Source of the DNA: Hyphomonas chukchiensis
Lineage (GTDB): Bacteria; Pseudomonadota; Alphaproteobacteria; Caulobacterales; Hyphomonadaceae
NCBI RefSeq assembly: GCF_000682695.1
Contig: NZ_AWFG01000019.1
Coordinates: 186,001 to 250,000, forward strand
DNA: 64,000 nt
Direction: 5' to 3'
Below, piece by piece: positions 16,054 to 25,553 of this stretch. Positions within the stretch are counted from its first letter, which is position 1. Each line of letters starts with the position of its first letter. The notes below the pieces were generated by a model. The model was not told the origin of the DNA. It saw only the letters and a list, made by a program, of their open reading frames with translations, and ran no database searches. A program made the position numbers and the translations under genes.

Positions 16054-18876
16054 CTAGCCGAACGCCCGGTACGCATGGGTGATCGCAAGGCTGATGCCGT
16101 GCAGGGCGCGGTCGATCTCGCCAAGCGGGCCGATGATGTTGCGATGGATGCGGTCATAGCCATAGGCGTTTGACTTCGCCTCGCTGCCCGGCTCGGTCAG
16201 CTCCTTGAACGGCGTATCCTCGTCCCGCCCGCGCGGGAAGATCTTCACCAGCATGTCCACCGCATCGCCGATCTGCATGTCCAGAACCATGCGCAGCAGG
16301 TCGCGCGTACTGGCATCGTGGCGCTCGGAAATGCGAGGCAATTGCCCCACCAGAACGAAAGCGTGCATCATCAGCGCCTGCCGGATGGCATGCAGCGCGT
16401 GCAGGTCGAGCCGGCCCTCATGGCGCTCCTCTGGCGAGGGCGCATCGTCGAGCTGGGCCAGAAGGCGGTCGAAACGGCCAAGGTCGATCGACAGGAGGTT
16501 GGCAATCCGGTTGATCGAGATCGCCGTCTCGTCATCGCGCAGGCCGTAATAGACGGCGCGATAGGCGCCGGCCCGTTCCGGATCGACCATGCGTGAATTG
16601 GCAATCCAGACCGACGGGTCAAACACATTGGCATAGGCCCGCAGCGCCGGCAGGCTGGTCACCACGCGGGCATTCAGCGCCAGCAGGATGAGGCTGTGCA
16701 TGCGCGGGCTCGTATTGATCAGCTCCACCAGCCGGTCATTCTCGCGCTGCAGCGACGAGCCGATGCCTGCCGCCGTATTCGCCGGAATGCCGAGCTGCTG
16801 CAGCGTCGCATTGTGCGAGATCGCCCGCAGCGCGCGCGGACCGGTCGGCCCGCCCGTGCGGCGCTTCTGCCGCGACCCGGCTTTCACCACCAGCCCGGCG
16901 GCAAAGTCGCCCAGAAGTCGGCCATAGTCAGGATTAACGAACAGGCGCTCATGCCAGGCCCTGAGGGACCGGTAGAAATCCCACACAAGGTCGGTGCGCG
17001 TATAGAAAGGGTCTTTCGACGTGTCCGGCGGCAGCGACAGCGAGCGCCGGCACCAGGCCGCATAGGTCGTCTCGGCCATCACCGGATTGGCAAAGTGCAG
17101 GAAGCCATCCCCGCCCTGGAAGCTGACCTCGTGCATCAGGGGCAGCTTGCGCGCCGCTGCGCCATTGCGCGTCCACGGCGTCAGCACATGGTCAAACCGC
17201 TGGCCGAAGGTGCCGGGCCAGGCGCCGCGTCCCATGGACTCGCCATGCGTGTTGAAGATCAGTAGCGCCACGTCGGCCTTCTTCGCGGCCAGCGCGCGGG
17301 CGATCAGGTTATGGATGCGCTCGATCGCCATGTCGGCGGCGACCTGCCCGATGAAACGCCCGGCATCGGAAAAGCCAAGCTGGATCGACAGATAGCCGCG
17401 CTCCTTCACATAGCGCAGGAATTCCGGCTCCTCGAGCAGGCGCTCGATGAAGCGGCCGCCTGTCTCCAGCGCCTCCGGCGTCTCGAACAGCGGCGAGATG
17501 TCGAGCTTGTCGGCCACACCATATTGCCGGGCGAGGTAGAGCGCACCCATCACGGTGGCCGGGTTCTCGCTCTCGGCGATGAGGAAGCGGATCACCGAAC
17601 CGGAATCGATATGCTTCAGGATCTGCGCGCACATCATGAACTGGCGCCGCGCGGTCGACTGCTCAAGGAAGAGGTCGGCGAAGTTCACGTCCACCGGCTT
17701 GGAATTGCGTGCCTTCTGCGACAGCTGCGCGAGCGCGAGACGGCCAAGCTGGCGGTCCTCGGTCTCAAGCCCAAGGTCGCGGTTGATGACGGTACGCACC
17801 TGCGCAGCATTGACCCGCAAGTGAATGCGCGCCGTGCCGAGCTGGAGCGACTCCACTTCCGCCCGGAAGGCGATAAGGTTCGCGGCCAGCGCGTCATCGG
17901 CGTCCGGGATCACGTCATCCAGCACGGCGGTGATCTCGGTCGCATCGAGGATCATGCGCTTGCTGTGATTGCTTAGCGCATTGGCAGCAGCGACCAGTTT
18001 CTCCGGATCGGTCAGGTCCTGGTCAAACAGCTTGGCGTCGCCGGCCGTCTCCTTGGCCGCCCCGCGCAGGCGCACGATCAGGCGCGCGAGCGGCCCGATC
18101 TTGGCGCTGCCCGACATGGTCTCCAGCCGCTCGCCATAGCGGGCGAGCTGGTCGGCCTTCTCGCGCAGGCGGAAGGTCAGCGATTGCGACCAGTGAATAT
18201 CGGTGCGCCCGTCAAGATCATAGCCGACCCAGCTTGCCAGCGTCGGCAGGAAGGGCCGCAACGCGCGCCACTGGTCCGGGAAGGCCGTACGCGCGACATC
18301 AAGAATGACGCTCGCGTACACTTGCTGCGCTCCGGCGGCGTTCAGCAGGGCCTCCTGCACTTCGTCATGCTCGCCGTTCAGGTTGATGCCCTTGTTCCAC
18401 TCGCGGCTATCCTCGCGGATATGTTTCAGCAGCGCCGCGCGGGTGGACTTGTTGGGCCGCGTCACATGCGCGGTGAAGGCCTGCCGAAGGGCCCGGGAAA
18501 GGGCAAAGGTCGGGTGGGCGGTGAACACGATGCCGCCGGTATTCTGCTCGACGCTGGCCTTGAACGCGTCAAAGCCCTCTTCGGCCAGCACTTCCAGCAT
18601 GCCGCGCACATCGGCCCAGGCCGCCTTGGCGTCGGCGTCATAATGCTGCTCGCGGAACCGGTCCGCGCGCTCGCTGATCAGCGTCAGGTGCAGGTCGCCG
18701 GCAAAGCGCGACAGCTCATTGATACTGGTGCGGCCTGCCTCGATATCCTGGAACAGCGACTGGGCCAGCGCGAAGACCGAATTGGTCATCGGATCGACGG
18801 CAATACGGGCCGATTGGGCCCGCAGGAAGTCCTGCGCAGCGGCGAGTGTGAGCGGTGTCTCGGTTGTGTTCGTCAT
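16054..18876 (-). CDS. Divergent phosphoenolpyruvate carboxylase-like protein
   Basis: A 940-residue protein recognisably of the PEPC fold but with substituted signatures. TAHPTF stands for TAHPTE (catalytic His kept). GYDLDGRTDIHW stands for the GGDRDGNP region. LGFSDAGRFIG replaces GYSDSNKDGG, so the catalytic lysine is arginine. FNTHGESMGRGAWPG replaces FHGRGGSVGRGGGP, keeping only the second arginine. GSRQKRR...LRAIS matches GSRPAKR...LRAIPW. True PEPCs conserve all of these. The protein may be a subfamily with altered chemistry or a non-PEPC lyase. It is monocistronic and the only PEPC-like gene in the window. Fold assignment is firm, activity is not. Confidence 0.75.
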   Translation of the reverse strand: MTNTTETPLTLAAAQDFLRAQSARIAVDPMTNSVFALAQSLFQDIEAGRTSINELSRFAGDLHLTLISERADRFREQHYDADAKAAWADVRGMLEVLAEEGFDAFKASVEQNTGGIVFTAHPTFALSRALRQAFTAHVTRPNKSTRAALLKHIREDSREWNKGINLNGEHDEVQEALLNAAGAQQVYASVILDVARTAFPDQWRALRPFLPTLASWVGYDLDGRTDIHWSQSLTFRLREKADQLARYGERLETMSGSAKIGPLARLIVRLRGAAKETAGDAKLFDQDLTDPEKLVAAANALSNHSKRMILDATEITAVLDDVIPDADDALAANLIAFRAEVESLQLGTARIHLRVNAAQVRTVINRDLGLETEDRQLGRLALAQLSQKARNSKPVDVNFADLFLEQSTARRQFMMCAQILKHIDSGSVIRFLIAESENPATVMGALYLARQYGVADKLDISPLFETPEALETGGRFIERLLEEPEFLRYVKERGYLSIQLGFSDAGRFIGQVAADMAIERIHNLIARALAAKKADVALLIFNTHGESMGRGAWPGTFGQRFDHVLTPWTRNGAAARKLPLMHEVSFQGGDGFLHFANPVMAETTYAAWCRRSLSLPPDTSKDPFYTRTDLVWDFYRSLRAWHERLFVNPDYGRLLGDFAAGLVVKAGSRQKRRTGGPTGPRALRAISHNATLQQLGIPANTAAGIGSSLQRENDRLVELINTSPRMHSLILLALNARVVTSLPALRAYANVFDPSVWIANSRMVDPERAGAYRAVYYGLRDDETAISINRIANLLSIDLGRFDRLLAQLDDAPSPEERHEGRLDLHALHAIRQALMMHAFVLVGQLPRISERHDASTRDLLRMVLDMQIGDAVDMLVKIFPRGRDEDTPFKELTEPGSEAKSNAYGYDRIHRNIIGPLGEIDRALHGISLAITHAYRAFG

Positions 18877-19047
18877 GTATTCACCACAAAGCCTCCTTTG
18901 AGACCGATGTCAAAGCGCCCCGACGTCAGACTAGCCCTGCATTTCAGCAAGGCATCGAATGCTATTCCCCGCGAGATTGTCCTTATGGAGTGGTACATGA
19001 AAACGATATGTCGTATCAGTAATGTGCCGTTACAGGGGCAAGTGTAG

Positions 19048-19461
19048 ATGCAGATTCGCGCAACAGGGATGATCCTGGCAAGCGTGGCCAGCCTTGGCTT
19101 GGCCATGCTGCCTGCTATTGCGCAGCCAGCGGTCGGCAGCACGGACAAGGTGCTCATTCCGGCGTCGGAAACGTCCCGCGTCGTCGAACCTGCGCCTGCG
19201 CCCCTCACCAGCCAGGTGCCTGCCGCCAATCATAATATCATCACGCAGCCAGAGGTTTGCCGCATCCGCACGGGCGACGAATGCGTGCACACCGCCGCAG
19301 CCTGCCTGAAGGCACGCGCCATCGGCCATCTCTACGGAGTCGAATGGCGCTCCGGGGCCCCGGTCGTCGTGCGCGTGCAGGACGGCATGTCCGATGCGCA
19401 GGAAAAAGGCGCCCGCGGCTGTGCCTCGGATCTCCAGCAATGCCTTGCGGGCAAGTGCTGA
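19048..19461 (+). CDS. Small secreted cysteine-rich protein
   Basis: A 137-residue protein with a Sec signal (GMILASVASLGLAMLPAIAQ). The mature domain has six cysteines (VCRIRTG, ECVHTAA, ACLKARA, GCASDLQ, QCLAGKC), enough for three disulfides in the periplasm. A GEECV-like pattern resembles small exported domains of unknown role. No named family recognised. It converges on the 340-residue membrane protein with four bases between them. Confidence 0.6.
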   Translation: MQIRATGMILASVASLGLAMLPAIAQPAVGSTDKVLIPASETSRVVEPAPAPLTSQVPAANHNIITQPEVCRIRTGDECVHTAAACLKARAIGHLYGVEWRSGAPVVVRVQDGMSDAQEKGARGCASDLQQCLAGKC

Positions 19462-19465
19462 GCGC

Positions 19466-20488
19466 CTAGCGCCGCCCGAAGAATTTCACCGCGCCAAGCA
19501 GGCCGGCAATGGCTGAGCCGAGACCGCCCAGCAGCACGAACAGCGGGTTGGCCTGGTCGGCAAAGGCAATCGCCCGGTTGAGGCCCGACACCTGCACCGT
19601 CACCGTGTCGCGGAACGTGCGCAGCGGCACCACCGAATCCTGATCTATGGCATAGATCTCGAACACGAGGTCATGGTCGCCGGCCGACAGCGGCATCACC
19701 GACCAGCGCCACACATTCTCGGTCAGCGGCGACAGTTTCTGGATGCCGGGCGACATTTCGACAATCTCGAAATTCGCGCCACTGAGGCGGGCTTCGACCC
19801 GCTCGGACACCTTGGCCTCGCCGGTCACGATATTGCCGCCCCGGTTCGGCAGGGCATCGACCGCCGTGTCGTCGCCCGTCGCATCAAGGGCGAGGGTCAC
19901 ATCAAAGGCGCGCTTGTATTCGGCCGTCCTGGGGGTCTCGTGCGCCACCGGAACGGTCTGCAGGCTCTCCATGAAAGCCTCGGCATGGGACTTCGAAGGC
20001 GGCGGCGGGGCCGCAACGCCAGCGGCTTCAGCCACCGCATCGGCCGCGTCGCCTATGTCGGCGAAAGCCTCCTCGGCCACGTCGCCCGCCTCGTCGAACG
20101 CATCCTGAACGGAGGCGACACTGGCCGTCTCGTCATCGGCGGTGATCGGCGGCGACAGCGAACGCGAAGTCGACATGGAGCGCGTTTCGGGGGCGGGGGC
20201 CGATGCCATCGGCGCGTCGTCCATGGCCTCGGGCGCGGCTTTCGCCATCGCTTCCGGCGCCGCTTCCATAGCCTCAGGTTCGGGTTCCATGGCCAGTTCG
20301 GGCGCCGGCGCCGCCTCAACCGCTTCCGGCATGGGCGCTTCGGCCATCTCCTCCATGGTGGCCGGCGCGCTCTCGGTCGCCATGTCCATGCTCTGAGGCG
20401 GGCCATATTTGTTCATGACAGCGGCGCCGCCAAACACAGCGGCCGCTATGCCACCCAGCAGAAGGAGAATGGAGATAAGTCTAAGCAT
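19466..20488 (-). CDS. Membrane-anchored protein with Ala/Pro/Glu/Met-rich linker and beta domain
   Basis: A 340-residue protein: an N-terminal hydrophobic helix (ISILLLLGGIAAAVFGGAAV), then about 140 residues of low-complexity Ala/Glu/Met/Pro sequence with repeated EAMEAAPEAM-like units, then a C-terminal globular part (residues ~190-305) that looks beta-rich (VWRWSVMPLSAGDHDLVFEIYAI), and a final hydrophobic segment LFVLLGGLGSAIAGLLGAV with a basic end. W-x-V-x-P-L-x-x-G-x-H sequences occur in beta-sandwich domains of several membrane-associated proteins. The linker suggests a spacer across the periplasm. Function unknown. Confidence 0.65.
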   Translation of the reverse strand: MLRLISILLLLGGIAAAVFGGAAVMNKYGPPQSMDMATESAPATMEEMAEAPMPEAVEAAPAPELAMEPEPEAMEAAPEAMAKAAPEAMDDAPMASAPAPETRSMSTSRSLSPPITADDETASVASVQDAFDEAGDVAEEAFADIGDAADAVAEAAGVAAPPPPSKSHAEAFMESLQTVPVAHETPRTAEYKRAFDVTLALDATGDDTAVDALPNRGGNIVTGEAKVSERVEARLSGANFEIVEMSPGIQKLSPLTENVWRWSVMPLSAGDHDLVFEIYAIDQDSVVPLRTFRDTVTVQVSGLNRAIAFADQANPLFVLLGGLGSAIAGLLGAVKFFGRR

Positions 20489-20534
20489 CGCGCGCTCCCG
20501 ATTGGCGATTCATCGCGTTAACCCTAGCAGAGTG

Positions 20535-21353
20535 TCACGCGGCTGGGAAACGATCCCGACTCGCTTCGTAAAATGCAATTGCGGCAGCATTGGACACGTT
20601 CAGGCTTTCCATTTCCGGGGCAATCGGGATGCGCGCCAGCTCGGCGCAGGCCTTGGCCACGGCCGGGCGCAGGCCCGATCCCTCGGCGCCCATCACGATG
20701 GCGAGCTTTGCCGTGCCCGCGACCGCATCGGCGAGGCTGCGGCGGCCTTCCCCGGCAAGGCCCACCGTGTGATAGCCCGCGTCGGCCAGCTGCTCCAGCG
20801 CCCGGGCAATATTGACCACCCGCGCCTCGGCCACGGTTTCCACAGCCCCCGCCGCGCTCTTGGCCACAACACCGGTCACCGGCGGCGCATGGCGGGTCTG
20901 CAAAACAAGGCCCTGAAACCCGAAAGCGGCCGCAGAACGGTAAATCGCGCCCAGGTTATGGGGGTCTGACACCTGGTCGAGCACGCAGATATGGCTGATG
21001 CCCCGGTCAATCAGGTCTTCCAGGCTCGCCGGGTTCAGCGGCGCGGCCTTCAGCGCCAGGCCCTGATGCACCGCGCCAGCGGGCAGGCGGTTGTCGAGGT
21101 CCTTGCCGAGGATGATTTCCGGCGTGATTCGGGCCGCGCCCAGCCGCGCCGCCGCGTTTTCGGTCGCCAGCAGCTTGTGCAGCGTGCGCGACGGATTGGC
21201 CAGCGCAGCGGTCACCGCATGGGTGCCCCACAGCCAGCCTTCGCCGTCCCCGCCGCCACTGCGCTCGCGCGGGCGGTCCTGCCGTGGGCGCGGCGATCCG
21301 TCCGCTCCGGCAGGCGCTTGTGTGTTTCGGCGTTTTGGATGGTTGCGCGCCAT
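20535..21353 (-). CDS. rlmB: RlmB-type 23S rRNA 2'-O-ribose methyltransferase (SpoU/TrmH family)
   Basis: A 272-residue SPOUT enzyme. A short basic N-terminus leads into the substrate-binding domain (GWLWGTHAVTAALANP). The SpoU blocks are LDQVSDPHNLGAIYRSAAAFG (motif 1, with the catalytic Asn/Arg), IVMGAEGSGLRP (motif 2) and IPIAPEMESLNVSNAAAI (motif 3). RlmB methylates G2251 in the peptidyl-transferase loop. The ATG at 21353 with AGGGA upstream was preferred over a GTG at 21398. It is divergent from two tRNA genes. Confidence 0.9.
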   Translation of the reverse strand: MARNHPKRRNTQAPAGADGSPRPRQDRPRERSGGGDGEGWLWGTHAVTAALANPSRTLHKLLATENAAARLGAARITPEIILGKDLDNRLPAGAVHQGLALKAAPLNPASLEDLIDRGISHICVLDQVSDPHNLGAIYRSAAAFGFQGLVLQTRHAPPVTGVVAKSAAGAVETVAEARVVNIARALEQLADAGYHTVGLAGEGRRSLADAVAGTAKLAIVMGAEGSGLRPAVAKACAELARIPIAPEMESLNVSNAAAIAFYEASRDRFPAA

Positions 21354-21465
21354 TTCGTTCGTCCCTATAAGGCCGTCTCCTGAAGCGGATGAGGGCACGT
21401 AATTGACGTGCCTTTAGGCGGTTCGGGGCGACGGCGTCAATTATCGTAAGTCGCAGGCAGCCCTT

Positions 21466-21550
21466 GGAGGGGTGGCCGAGTGGTTAAAGGCAGCAGACTG
21501 TAAATCTGCCCGCATAGCGTACACAGGTTCGAATCCTGTCCCCTCCACCA
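21466..21550 (+). tRNA. tRNA-Tyr (anticodon GUA)
   Basis: An 85-base tRNA with a GGAGGGG/CCCCTCC acceptor stem, a long class II variable arm, the anticodon loop CTGTAAATC (GTA) and T-loop GGTTCGAATCC, ending in an encoded CCA. Confidence 0.95.
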
Positions 21551-21583
21551 CTGTTTGTGTTATGGTCGAGCGACGCGTCAGGC

Positions 21584-21657
21584 GCGGGTATAGCATAATG
21601 GTAATGCACTAGCCTTCCAAGCTAGCTATCTCGGTTCGATCCCGTGTACCCGCTCCA
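21584..21657 (+). tRNA. tRNA-Gly (anticodon UCC)
   Basis: A 74-base tRNA with a GCGGGTA/TACCCGC acceptor stem, anticodon loop CCTTCCAAG (TCC) and T-loop GGTTCGATCCC, ending in an encoded CCA. It lies 33 bases after tRNA-Tyr and is likely cotranscribed with it. Confidence 0.95.
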
Positions 21658-21833
21658 GAATCGTCCCCGTTTCATTACAACCCGGCCATGAATCGCGCCA
21701 CCGAAGCCTTTGTTTTAACTTAGGTTATGGCTTTGCCGATTTTCCCATGAAGCGTGCAACGAAAGCCTTGGGGCGGCGTAGCTGAGAGATGCGGCCCGCC
21801 CTGCGCCGCCTTTTCCAGCGAAAGGATTTCCCC

Positions 21834-23903
21834 ATGCCGATGAAGCCCGGAGCCCCCCTCGACAAGGGCGGTGCGCCCCATCAGACCACCAAGGACGGCT
21901 ACGAAGCCATGACGACCCAGCAGGGTGTGCCTGTCCGCGACGACCAGAACCATTTGAAGGCCGGAACGCCCGGCCCGATGCTGATGGACGACTTCCACTT
22001 CCGCGAAAAGATGTTCCACTTCGACCATGAGCGCATCCCGGAGCGCGTGGTCCACGCACGCGGCTATGCGGCCCATGGCTTCTTCGAGCTGACCGACAGC
22101 CTTGAGGAATTCACCAGCGCCAAGGTGCTGACCGAAACCGGCAAGAAAGTGCCGCTGTTCACGCGCTTCTCCACCGTCGCCGGCAACAAGGGCTCGCCGG
22201 ACCTTGCGCGCGACGTGCGCGGCTTTGCGGTCAAATTCTACACCGATGAAGGCAACTGGGATCTCGTCGGCAACAATATCCCCGTCTTCTTCATCCAGGA
22301 CGCGATGAAATTCCCGGACCTGATCCACTCCGCCAAGGCCGAGCCGGATCGCGGCTTCCCGCAGGCGCAGACGGCGCATGACAATTTCTGGGACTTCATC
22401 TCCCTCTCGCCCGAAGCGATGCACATGGTCATGTGGATCATGTCGGACCGGACCATCCCGCGCTCGCTGCGCTTCATGGAAGGCTTCGGCGTCCACACGT
22501 TCCGCCTGATCAACTCAAAGGGCAAATCCTCGTTCGTGAAGTTCCACTGGAAGCCCAAGATGGGCATGCAGTCGGTCGTCTGGAACGAGGCGGTCAAGAT
22601 CAACGGCGCCGACCCGGACTTCCACCGCCGCGACCTCTGGAACGCCATCGAGATGGGCGACTTCCCGGAATGGGAACTCGGCGTCCAGATTTTCGACGAT
22701 GCCTTTGCCGACAAGTTTGCCTTCGACGTGCGCGATGCAACCAAGCTGATCCCCGAAGAGGAAATTCCCGTCCGTATCATCGGCCGGATGGTGCTCGACC
22801 GCCGCGTCGACAATTTCTTCGCCGAGACCGAGCAGGTCGCCTTCTGCACGGGCAACGTGGTGCCGGGCATCGGCTTTTCCGACGACCCGCTGCTGCAGGG
22901 GCGCAACTTCTCCTATCTCGATACGCAGATCAAACGCCTCGGCGGACCGAACTTCACGCATATCCCGATCAACGCCCCCAAATGCCCCATGCGCACCTTC
23001 CAGCAGGACGGCCACATGGCCATGAAGAACCCTGTCGGTCGCGCCAATTACGAGCCGAATAGCTGGGGCACCAAGGATGGCGGCCCGCGCGAAGATCCGG
23101 ACAATGGCTACCAGCATTTCGCCGAGCCCATCGACGGCAAGAAGGAGGCCTTGCGGCCTGAATCCTTCGCTGACCATTACAGTCAGGCGCGCCAGTTCTA
23201 TATCAGCCAGACCGAGGTCGAGCAGGCCCATATGGGCGACGCGCTCGTGTTCGAGCTGAGCAAGGTCGAGAAGGCCGAAATCCGTGAGCGGATGGTGGCT
23301 CACCTTGTCAACATTGACAAGGGCCTCGCCGATACGGTGGCCGAGGGCCTCGGCATCAAGACGCCCATGGCCATGAAGGCCGCCCGTCCGACGATGCAGG
23401 ACCTGCCTGCCTCCGACGCGCTCAGCATGCTCAAGAACCCGCCGAAGAGCTTTGCAGGCCGCAAGCTTGGCGTGTTCCTGTGCGATGACGCATCGGCGGA
23501 CTCGTTCAATGCGCTCAAAGACGCGGTCGAGAAGGCCGGCGGCATGGTGGCCGTCGTGGCGCCGACCATCAATGGCGTGGACCTTGATGACGGCACGCAC
23601 GTTCCCGCCGACGAGAAGATCGATGGCGGGCCATCGGTCCTGTTCGACGCGGTGGCACTGATGCTGACCGAGGAGTGTGCCGACGACATGGCGACGAAGC
23701 CACTGGCCAAGGACTTCCTCAATGATGCCTTCGCACACTACAAATATATCGGCTACACACCGGATTCTATGAAGCTCTTCGAAGCCATCGGCATGGCCGA
23801 CCATATGGATGACGGCTGTGTCGAGCTGGGCACGGCCGCAAGCATCAAGGGCTTCGCCTCCGAGATCGCCAAGCTGCGCTTCTGGGATCGCGACGGCGCC
23901 TGA
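21834..23903 (+). CDS. katE: Large-subunit catalase (HPII/KatE type)
   Basis: A 689-residue clade 2 catalase degrading hydrogen peroxide. The catalytic histidine lies in [17 protein letters not shown] and the distal asparagine region in [13 protein letters not shown]. The haem-ligating tyrosine lies in [19 protein letters not shown]. The last ~150 residues ([29 protein letters not shown]) form the DJ-1/PfpI-like flavodoxin domain that only large catalases have. The start at 21834 has AAAGGA upstream. A strong terminator follows. Neither an OxyR gene nor an obvious site is adjacent. Confidence 0.95.
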   Translation: MPMKPGAPLDKGGAPHQTTKDGYEAMTTQQGVPVRDDQNHLKAGTPGPMLMDDFHFREKMFHFDHERIPERVVHARGYAAHGFFELTDSLEEFTSAKVLTETGKKVPLFTRFSTVAGNKGSPDLARDVRGFAVKFYTDEGNWDLVGNNIPVFFIQDAMKFPDLIHSAKAEPDRGFPQAQTAHDNFWDFISLSPEAMHMVMWIMSDRTIPRSLRFMEGFGVHTFRLINSKGKSSFVKFHWKPKMGMQSVVWNEAVKINGADPDFHRRDLWNAIEMGDFPEWELGVQIFDDAFADKFAFDVRDATKLIPEEEIPVRIIGRMVLDRRVDNFFAETEQVAFCTGNVVPGIGFSDDPLLQGRNFSYLDTQIKRLGGPNFTHIPINAPKCPMRTFQQDGHMAMKNPVGRANYEPNSWGTKDGGPREDPDNGYQHFAEPIDGKKEALRPESFADHYSQARQFYISQTEVEQAHMGDALVFELSKVEKAEIRERMVAHLVNIDKGLADTVAEGLGIKTPMAMKAARPTMQDLPASDALSMLKNPPKSFAGRKLGVFLCDDASADSFNALKDAVEKAGGMVAVVAPTINGVDLDDGTHVPADEKIDGGPSVLFDAVALMLTEECADDMATKPLAKDFLNDAFAHYKYIGYTPDSMKLFEAIGMADHMDDGCVELGTAASIKGFASEIAKLRFWDRDGA

Positions 23904-23928
23904 ACCGGAAGGGCTTGAACACCAACAA

Positions 23929-23963
23929 GACCCGCCAGCCTGACAGCTGGCGGGTCTTTCTGT
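23929..23963 (+). terminator. Rho-independent terminator of katE
   Basis: GACCCGCCAGC and GCTGGCGGGTC form a perfect 11-base stem with a six-base loop, followed by TTTCTGTTTC. It also faces the end of the convergent SMP-30 gene. Confidence 0.88.
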
Positions 23964-23964
23964 T

Positions 23965-24810
23965 TCAGTACGTCGGCGTTCCGGGCACTTTCACCTGCAC
24001 CGTTTCGATGCGCGCCGAGCGCAGGGCTTGGCACTTCACGCGATGCGTGGTTTCGGCGGTCGACAGGTAGAGTGTCGTGCCGTCAGGCCCACCGAGCGCG
24101 CAGGCGATGGTCTGGCGACCCGTCGTGACGGTCTGCAGGACTGCGCCGCCTTCCTCCAGCCGAATGCAGGTGCCGGTCGTGGGCGAAGCCGCCCAGACTG
24201 CGCCTTCCGCATCGAGGCATATGCCATCCGGCACCGCCCCTTCCGGCAGTGCGGCCCAGTCGCGTTTGTTGGAGAGTGTATTGTCGCTTCCAATATCGAA
24301 GGCGGTGAGCTTCGCGCCAAACGTCTCAGCCACGATAAGTGTCTTGCCATCCGGCGTGATCACCATGCCGTTCGGAAAGAGCAGCCCCTCGGCAGCCTTT
24401 GTCACCGTGCCGTCCGGCGCGATGCCCGCGAGCGCGGCCGGGGCCGGCGCTTCGCCCGTGTCGAAATCGAACCCGAAATTGCCGACCCAGGCATGGCCCG
24501 TGGAGGAGACGACCATGTCATTGGTGCGCCGGGCGGCAATAGCGGAAAGGTCTGCGAACGGCACCAGTGCGCCGCTGGCCTCCTGCCGCAACACCTGCTT
24601 GTCCATCATCGAAACCACCAGCAAACGCCCATCCGGCAGCCAGCCGAGGCCTGAGGGATAGGCCGGAACATCCGCCATCTTCTCCGGCGCCTTGCCGGGC
24701 GCGGCGCTCCAGACGCTGTCATCATGCATGTCGGAAAACCAGAGCGCGCCATCGTGCCAGCGCGGGCCTTCGATAAAGGCAAAGCCGTCGTAAAGTGTGG
24801 TGGGTGTCAT
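23965..24810 (-). CDS. SMP-30/gluconolactonase/LRE family lactonase
   Basis: A 281-residue six-bladed beta-propeller. The N-terminal YDGFAFIEGPRWHDGALWFSD includes the metal-binding glutamate. GNFGFDFDTGE and FPNGMVITPDGKTLIVAET contain the conserved Asn/Asp metal ligands, and VPDGICLDAEGAVWAA the third. The family hydrolyses sugar or aldono-lactones. No sugar-catabolic neighbours point to a substrate. The gene converges on katE and follows the sortase gene on the same strand by an interval of 27 bases upstream. Confidence 0.9.
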   Translation of the reverse strand: MTPTTLYDGFAFIEGPRWHDGALWFSDMHDDSVWSAAPGKAPEKMADVPAYPSGLGWLPDGRLLVVSMMDKQVLRQEASGALVPFADLSAIAARRTNDMVVSSTGHAWVGNFGFDFDTGEAPAPAALAGIAPDGTVTKAAEGLLFPNGMVITPDGKTLIVAETFGAKLTAFDIGSDNTLSNKRDWAALPEGAVPDGICLDAEGAVWAASPTTGTCIRLEEGGAVLQTVTTGRQTIACALGGPDGTTLYLSTAETTHRVKCQALRSARIETVQVKVPGTPTY

Positions 24811-24837
24811 TGCCGTTTCCTCGTCTTTTTGGCGAGG

Positions 24838-25425
24838 CTAGTGCGGAAGCGCGCCCGAGTCATCCAGCGTAGCGATGGCAACGAAGCGCTGCCGCGTGGG
24901 TGTCATTCCGCCGAAGGGATAGCAGGTGGTCAGGGCGAGTGTGGCCGTGCCGGTGCCCCCGGGGGTAAGGAAGCTGGCATCCTCGTCGACGATGCGGGTT
25001 TCAGTCAGCGTGTAGGTATAAGGCGTGCCGTCCGGCCCTGTGAGGCTTATCGCGTCGCCGATGCGGGCGTGCTGCAGGAAGGCGAAATGGCTGTCGCGGT
25101 GGCCCGCAAGCAGCGTCAGGCCCGGCTGGCCCGGCGCGGCTGAGCCGGCCATCAGGCCGGGGCCGAAGGCGAGCGCCTCGCCGCTGGTGCCTGTGAGGAC
25201 CATGGCTGAGGCGTGCAGCCGCGGGAGTTGCAGCTTCGCGACGACCGTCACATCGGCCCACGGCCACGGGCGGGCATCGGCTGAGCCTTGCAGCGTCTTC
25301 TCCCATGCGTGGCTGAGCAGCACCTGGCTGAGCTGCGCCTTGGCCTTCATGTACATGCCGTTCCCCAACAGGAAGAGGCCGGTGAGGAGGAGGGCCGAGG
25401 TGAGGGAAAACCGCATCCAGTTCAT
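24838..25425 (-). CDS. Class GN (marine proteobacterial) sortase
   Basis: A 195-residue sortase of the type found in Gram-negative bacteria. An N-terminal membrane anchor (LTSALLLTGLFLLGNGMYM) precedes the catalytic domain. The active-site histidine is in LLAGHRDSHFAFL, the cysteine in ALTTCYPF and the arginine in TPTRQRFVAI. It should cleave LPxTG-type signals at the inner membrane. The cognate target with LPNTG is at 26060-28288 on the same strand, but a DUF559 gene and repeats lie between them. The start at 25425 leaves one 86-bp repeat just 12 bases upstream. An in-frame start at 25524 would include repeat-encoded residues and was rejected. Confidence 0.9.
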   Translation of the reverse strand: MNWMRFSLTSALLLTGLFLLGNGMYMKAKAQLSQVLLSHAWEKTLQGSADARPWPWADVTVVAKLQLPRLHASAMVLTGTSGEALAFGPGLMAGSAAPGQPGLTLLAGHRDSHFAFLQHARIGDAISLTGPDGTPYTYTLTETRIVDEDASFLTPGGTGTATLALTTCYPFGGMTPTRQRFVAIATLDDSGALPH

Positions 25426-25436
25426 GGCGCCAGACC

Positions 25437-25522
25437 CCGCTCTGTTTTGAGAGATCGGTGCCCGGGAAAGGGACTCCTCCCCCTGCAAGGGGGAGGTTGG
25501 GTGGGGGTCAATCCGGACTCGC
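25437..25522 (+). repeat. 86-bp direct repeat, copy 1
   Basis: Matches copy 2 at 25951-26036 with five mismatches in 86 bases, in direct orientation and exactly 514 bases apart. The core is a hairpin, CTCCCCCTGCAAGGGGGAG. The two copies bracket the DUF559 gene. Confidence 0.95.
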
Positions 25523-25553
25523 AACCTGAATGTGATGACGATAATCTCGCGTC

